Below, piece by piece: positions 61,149-64,000 of a stretch of DNA of 64,000 nucleotides (position 1 is its first letter; every line of letters starts with the position of its first letter). Location of the stretch: positions 62,001-126,000 of the forward strand of contig CAZBRT010000001.1 of the NCBI GenBank assembly GCA_964494625.1, in the 5' to 3' direction. The notes beneath the pieces were generated by a model. The model ran no database searches. It saw only the letters and a list, made by a program, of their open reading frames with translations, and was not told the DNA's origin. The position numbers were made by a program, and so were the translations under genes. Origin of the DNA: UBA2784 sp964494625 (lineage in GTDB: Bacteria > Pseudomonadota > Alphaproteobacteria > Micropepsales > Micropepsaceae).

Positions 61149-62077
61149 CCATCACGGTTGACGCCGCCCCCGGCCCCGAAATGGCCCAGGGCGAAGTGAA
61201 AGGCCGCAGCCTCTGGCAGGATGCGCGCCGCCGCCTGTTCGCCAACCGCGCCGCCGTGGTGTCGATGGTGATTCTGGCGATTGTCGCCACGCTTGCGGTT
61301 TTCGCGCCGGCGATGTCGGTCCATTCCTACGAGACGCAGAACTACGACTATGTTGCCTGCGCACCCTATTGGTGGCCGGGCGAAGTCGATGTCTGCATGG
61401 CGCCGGACACCTATCTTCTTGGTACCGACACCAATGGACGCGATCTCTGGGTCCGCACGCTCTATGGCGCGCGCATTTCCCTGGCCGTTGGCGTGATCGC
61501 CACCATGGTCAGCCTGATGATCGGCGTCTTCTATGGCGCGACATCCGGCTTCTTCGGCGGCCGCGTCGATTCGGTGATGATGCGTTTTGTCGACGTGCTC
61601 TATTCACTGCCCTTCATCTTCTTCGTCATCCTGCTCATGGTCATGTTCGACCGGAACATCATCCTGATGTTCGTTGCCATCGGCGCGGTCGAGTGGCTGA
61701 CCATGGCGCGCATCGTGCGCGGGCAGACATTGTCGATCCGCCGCAAGGAGTTCATCGAGGCTGCCTATGCCTCGGGCGTGTCGCAGATGACGATCATCCG
61801 CCGCCACGTCATTCCCAACGTGGTCGGGCCTGTCATTGTCTATGTGACGCTGACGATCCCCGCCGTGATCCTGGCCGAGAGCTTCCTGTCGTTCCTCGGC
61901 CTTGGCGTTCAGGAGCCGCTGACATCCTGGGGCGTCCTGATTTCCGAAGGCGCCAACCAGATGGAAACCCAGCCCTGGATGCTCATCTTCCCGGCGCTTT
62001 TCATGGCGATCACGCTTTTCTGCTTCAACTTCATCGGCGACGGGCTGCGTGACGCCCTCGACCCGAAAGACCGCTGA
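61145..62077 (+). CDS. Peptide-type ABC permease (OppC/DppC-like)
   Basis: 310 residues. N-terminal cytoplasmic head, helix 1 near 37-58, then GTDTNGRDLWVRTLYGARISLAVGV (the conserved DxxGRD-type block) and EAA loop at EAAYASGVSQMTIIRRHVIP. Pairs with the OppB-like permease; ATGA overlap at 61145-61148. The YWWPGEVDVCMAPDTY loop carries two Cys outside the membrane. Confidence 0.93.
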   Translation: MTITVDAAPGPEMAQGEVKGRSLWQDARRRLFANRAAVVSMVILAIVATLAVFAPAMSVHSYETQNYDYVACAPYWWPGEVDVCMAPDTYLLGTDTNGRDLWVRTLYGARISLAVGVIATMVSLMIGVFYGATSGFFGGRVDSVMMRFVDVLYSLPFIFFVILLMVMFDRNIILMFVAIGAVEWLTMARIVRGQTLSIRRKEFIEAAYASGVSQMTIIRRHVIPNVVGPVIVYVTLTIPAVILAESFLSFLGLGVQEPLTSWGVLISEGANQMETQPWMLIFPALFMAITLFCFNFIGDGLRDALDPKDR

Positions 62078-62084
62078 CGATCCC

Positions 62085-63116
<1,032 letters not shown>

Positions 63117-63120
63117 CATC

Positions 63121-64000
63121 ATGACCAACACGCAAGGCACATTGCTCAAGGTTGAAGACCTCAAGGTCCACTTCCCGATCGCGCAGTCCGGTTTTTTCGC
63201 CAAACCCATTCCGCTGAAGGCGGTCGATGGCGTGAGCTTCGAGGTCAAGCAGGGCGAGACGCTCGGCATCGTCGGTGAATCGGGCTGCGGCAAGTCAACG
63301 CTGGGCCGCGCGATCCTGCGCCTCATTGAATCGACCGAAGGCAAGGTCGTGTGGATGGGCGAGGATATCACCAAGCTTCCCGCCGCAAAAATGCGCAACA
63401 AGCGCAAGGAACTGCAGATCATCTTCCAGGATCCCCTGGCCAGCCTCAATCCGCGCATGACCATCGGCGACATCATCGCCGAGCCGCTGGTCAGCTTCAA
63501 TCCGCGCATGGGCAAGGCCGAGCGGCGCGCCAAAGTCGGCGACATGATGAAGAAGGTCGGCCTCCTGCCGCAGATGATCAACCGCTATCCGCACGAATTC
63601 TCGGGCGGCCAGTGCCAGCGCATCGGCATTGCGCGCGCGATGATCCTGCAACCCAAGCTCATCGTCTGCGACGAGCCGGTGTCGTCGCTCGACGTTTCGA
63701 TCCGCGCGCAGATCGTCAATTTGTTGCGTGACCTGCAGCGCGAATTCGGCATGTCGCTGATCTTCATCAGCCACGACCTTTCGGTCATCCGCCATGTGAG
63801 CCACCGCATCCTGGTGCTCTATCTCGGCAAGATCATGGAACTGGCCGAAGGCCAGTCGCTGGCGCGTGCGCCGCGCCATCCTTACACGCAGGCGCTGTGG
63901 TCGGCTGCCCCCATTCCCGATCCCGAGATCGAGAAGAACAAGCAGCACAAGCTGATCCGCGACGACATGCCCTCGCCGCTCAATCCGCCGTCAGGCTGCG
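63121..64000 (+). CDS. Peptide-type ABC ATPase (OppF-like), 3' end outside window
   Basis: First 293 residues of an ATPase running off the window with no stop. Starts MTNTQGTLLKVEDLKVHFPI, Walker A GESGCGKSTLG, Q-loop IIFQDPLASLNPRMT, signature FSGGQCQRIGIARA, Walker B LIVCDEPVSSLD and switch His in SHDLSVIRHVSH, ending in the PYTQALWSAAPIPDP region. Second ATPase of the opp-type operon. The remaining family C-terminus (about 30-40 residues) should lie in the next window. Confidence 0.94.
   Translation, partial: MTNTQGTLLKVEDLKVHFPIAQSGFFAKPIPLKAVDGVSFEVKQGETLGIVGESGCGKSTLGRAILRLIESTEGKVVWMGEDITKLPAAKMRNKRKELQIIFQDPLASLNPRMTIGDIIAEPLVSFNPRMGKAERRAKVGDMMKKVGLLPQMINRYPHEFSGGQCQRIGIARAMILQPKLIVCDEPVSSLDVSIRAQIVNLLRDLQREFGMSLIFISHDLSVIRHVSHRILVLYLGKIMELAEGQSLARAPRHPYTQALWSAAPIPDPEIEKNKQHKLIRDDMPSPLNPPSGC

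Overview
The window is about 63% GC and densely coded. It looks like a chromosome segment of an alphaproteobacterium that I cannot place more precisely. Supporting evidence: a class I lysyl-tRNA synthetase, PleC/DivJ-type histidine kinases (conserved NAIIGFSE block after the phospho-histidine), a phoR-pstSCAB-phoU-phoB locus with the long alphaproteobacterial PstC and PstA permeases, a PlsB/PlsC pair, and many acyl-CoA and ester-processing enzymes. No rRNA, tRNA, CRISPR array, insertion sequence or integrase was found.

Layout. 1-2220: end of a polysaccharide locus (sugar-phosphate transferase cut by the window edge, flippase-like membrane protein). 2238-4810: an isolated two-gene phage-tail-like cassette on the other strand (small tail protein plus a collagen-like/beta-helix tailspike-like protein). 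4955-12945: catabolic and accessory genes (dienoyl-CoA-reductase-like SDR, quinone oxidoreductase, HSL-type esterase, a RelE-type toxin-antitoxin pair, an N-acyl-D-amino-acid deacylase, TetR, a lipoprotein, two hotdog thioesterases). 13003-20779: signalling and core genes (CHASE4-type kinase, pyrD, DUF952, an S24 auto-cleaving repressor, lysK, a hybrid kinase). 20795-29245: phosphate locus, all on the minus strand, with a Pho box before pstS and a hairpin after it. 29315-34500: secreted CVNH-repeat protein, two AbgT-type transporters, an AI-2E permease. 34680-40038: MFS pump, PlsB and a HAD-PlsC fusion. 40104-46035: epoxide-hydrolase-like enzyme, soluble PAS kinase, ferric-type ABC permease and binding protein arranged convergently. 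46036-48765: AsmA-like protein with a long Pro/Val/Glu tail. 49026-53426: polyamine-type ABC operon. 53423-56871: nitronate monooxygenase, enoyl-CoA isomerase-like protein, CoA transferase and a small membrane protein. 56991-59919: Gfo/Idh/MocA oxidoreductase, then a MoaD/ThiS-like small protein ending in Gly-Gly coupled to a six-Asp-box propeller and a small basic-tailed protein. 60222-64000: oppBCDF-type peptide ABC operon, running off the end, behind a leader with attenuator-like structure.

How the genes work together. The clearest module is phosphate sensing and uptake: PhoR and PhoB control a high-affinity Pst system, with PhoU as negative regulator and a perfect-looking Pho box for feedback. 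PlsB and the HAD-PlsC fusion supply two successive acylations to phosphatidic acid. Several ABC systems (phosphate, polyamine-type, peptide-type, iron-type) suggest nutrient scavenging.

The observations most worth follow-up are: the diglycine-ending MoaD-like protein coupled to an Asp-box propeller; the possible attenuator before the opp operon; a hybrid kinase whose C-terminal Hpt-like domain has Arg where the phospho-His should be; an orphan tailspike cassette abutting polysaccharide genes; a four-repeat cyanovirin-like secreted protein; a divergent AbgT paralogue; and a family of paired about 30-bp intergenic repeats present three times.
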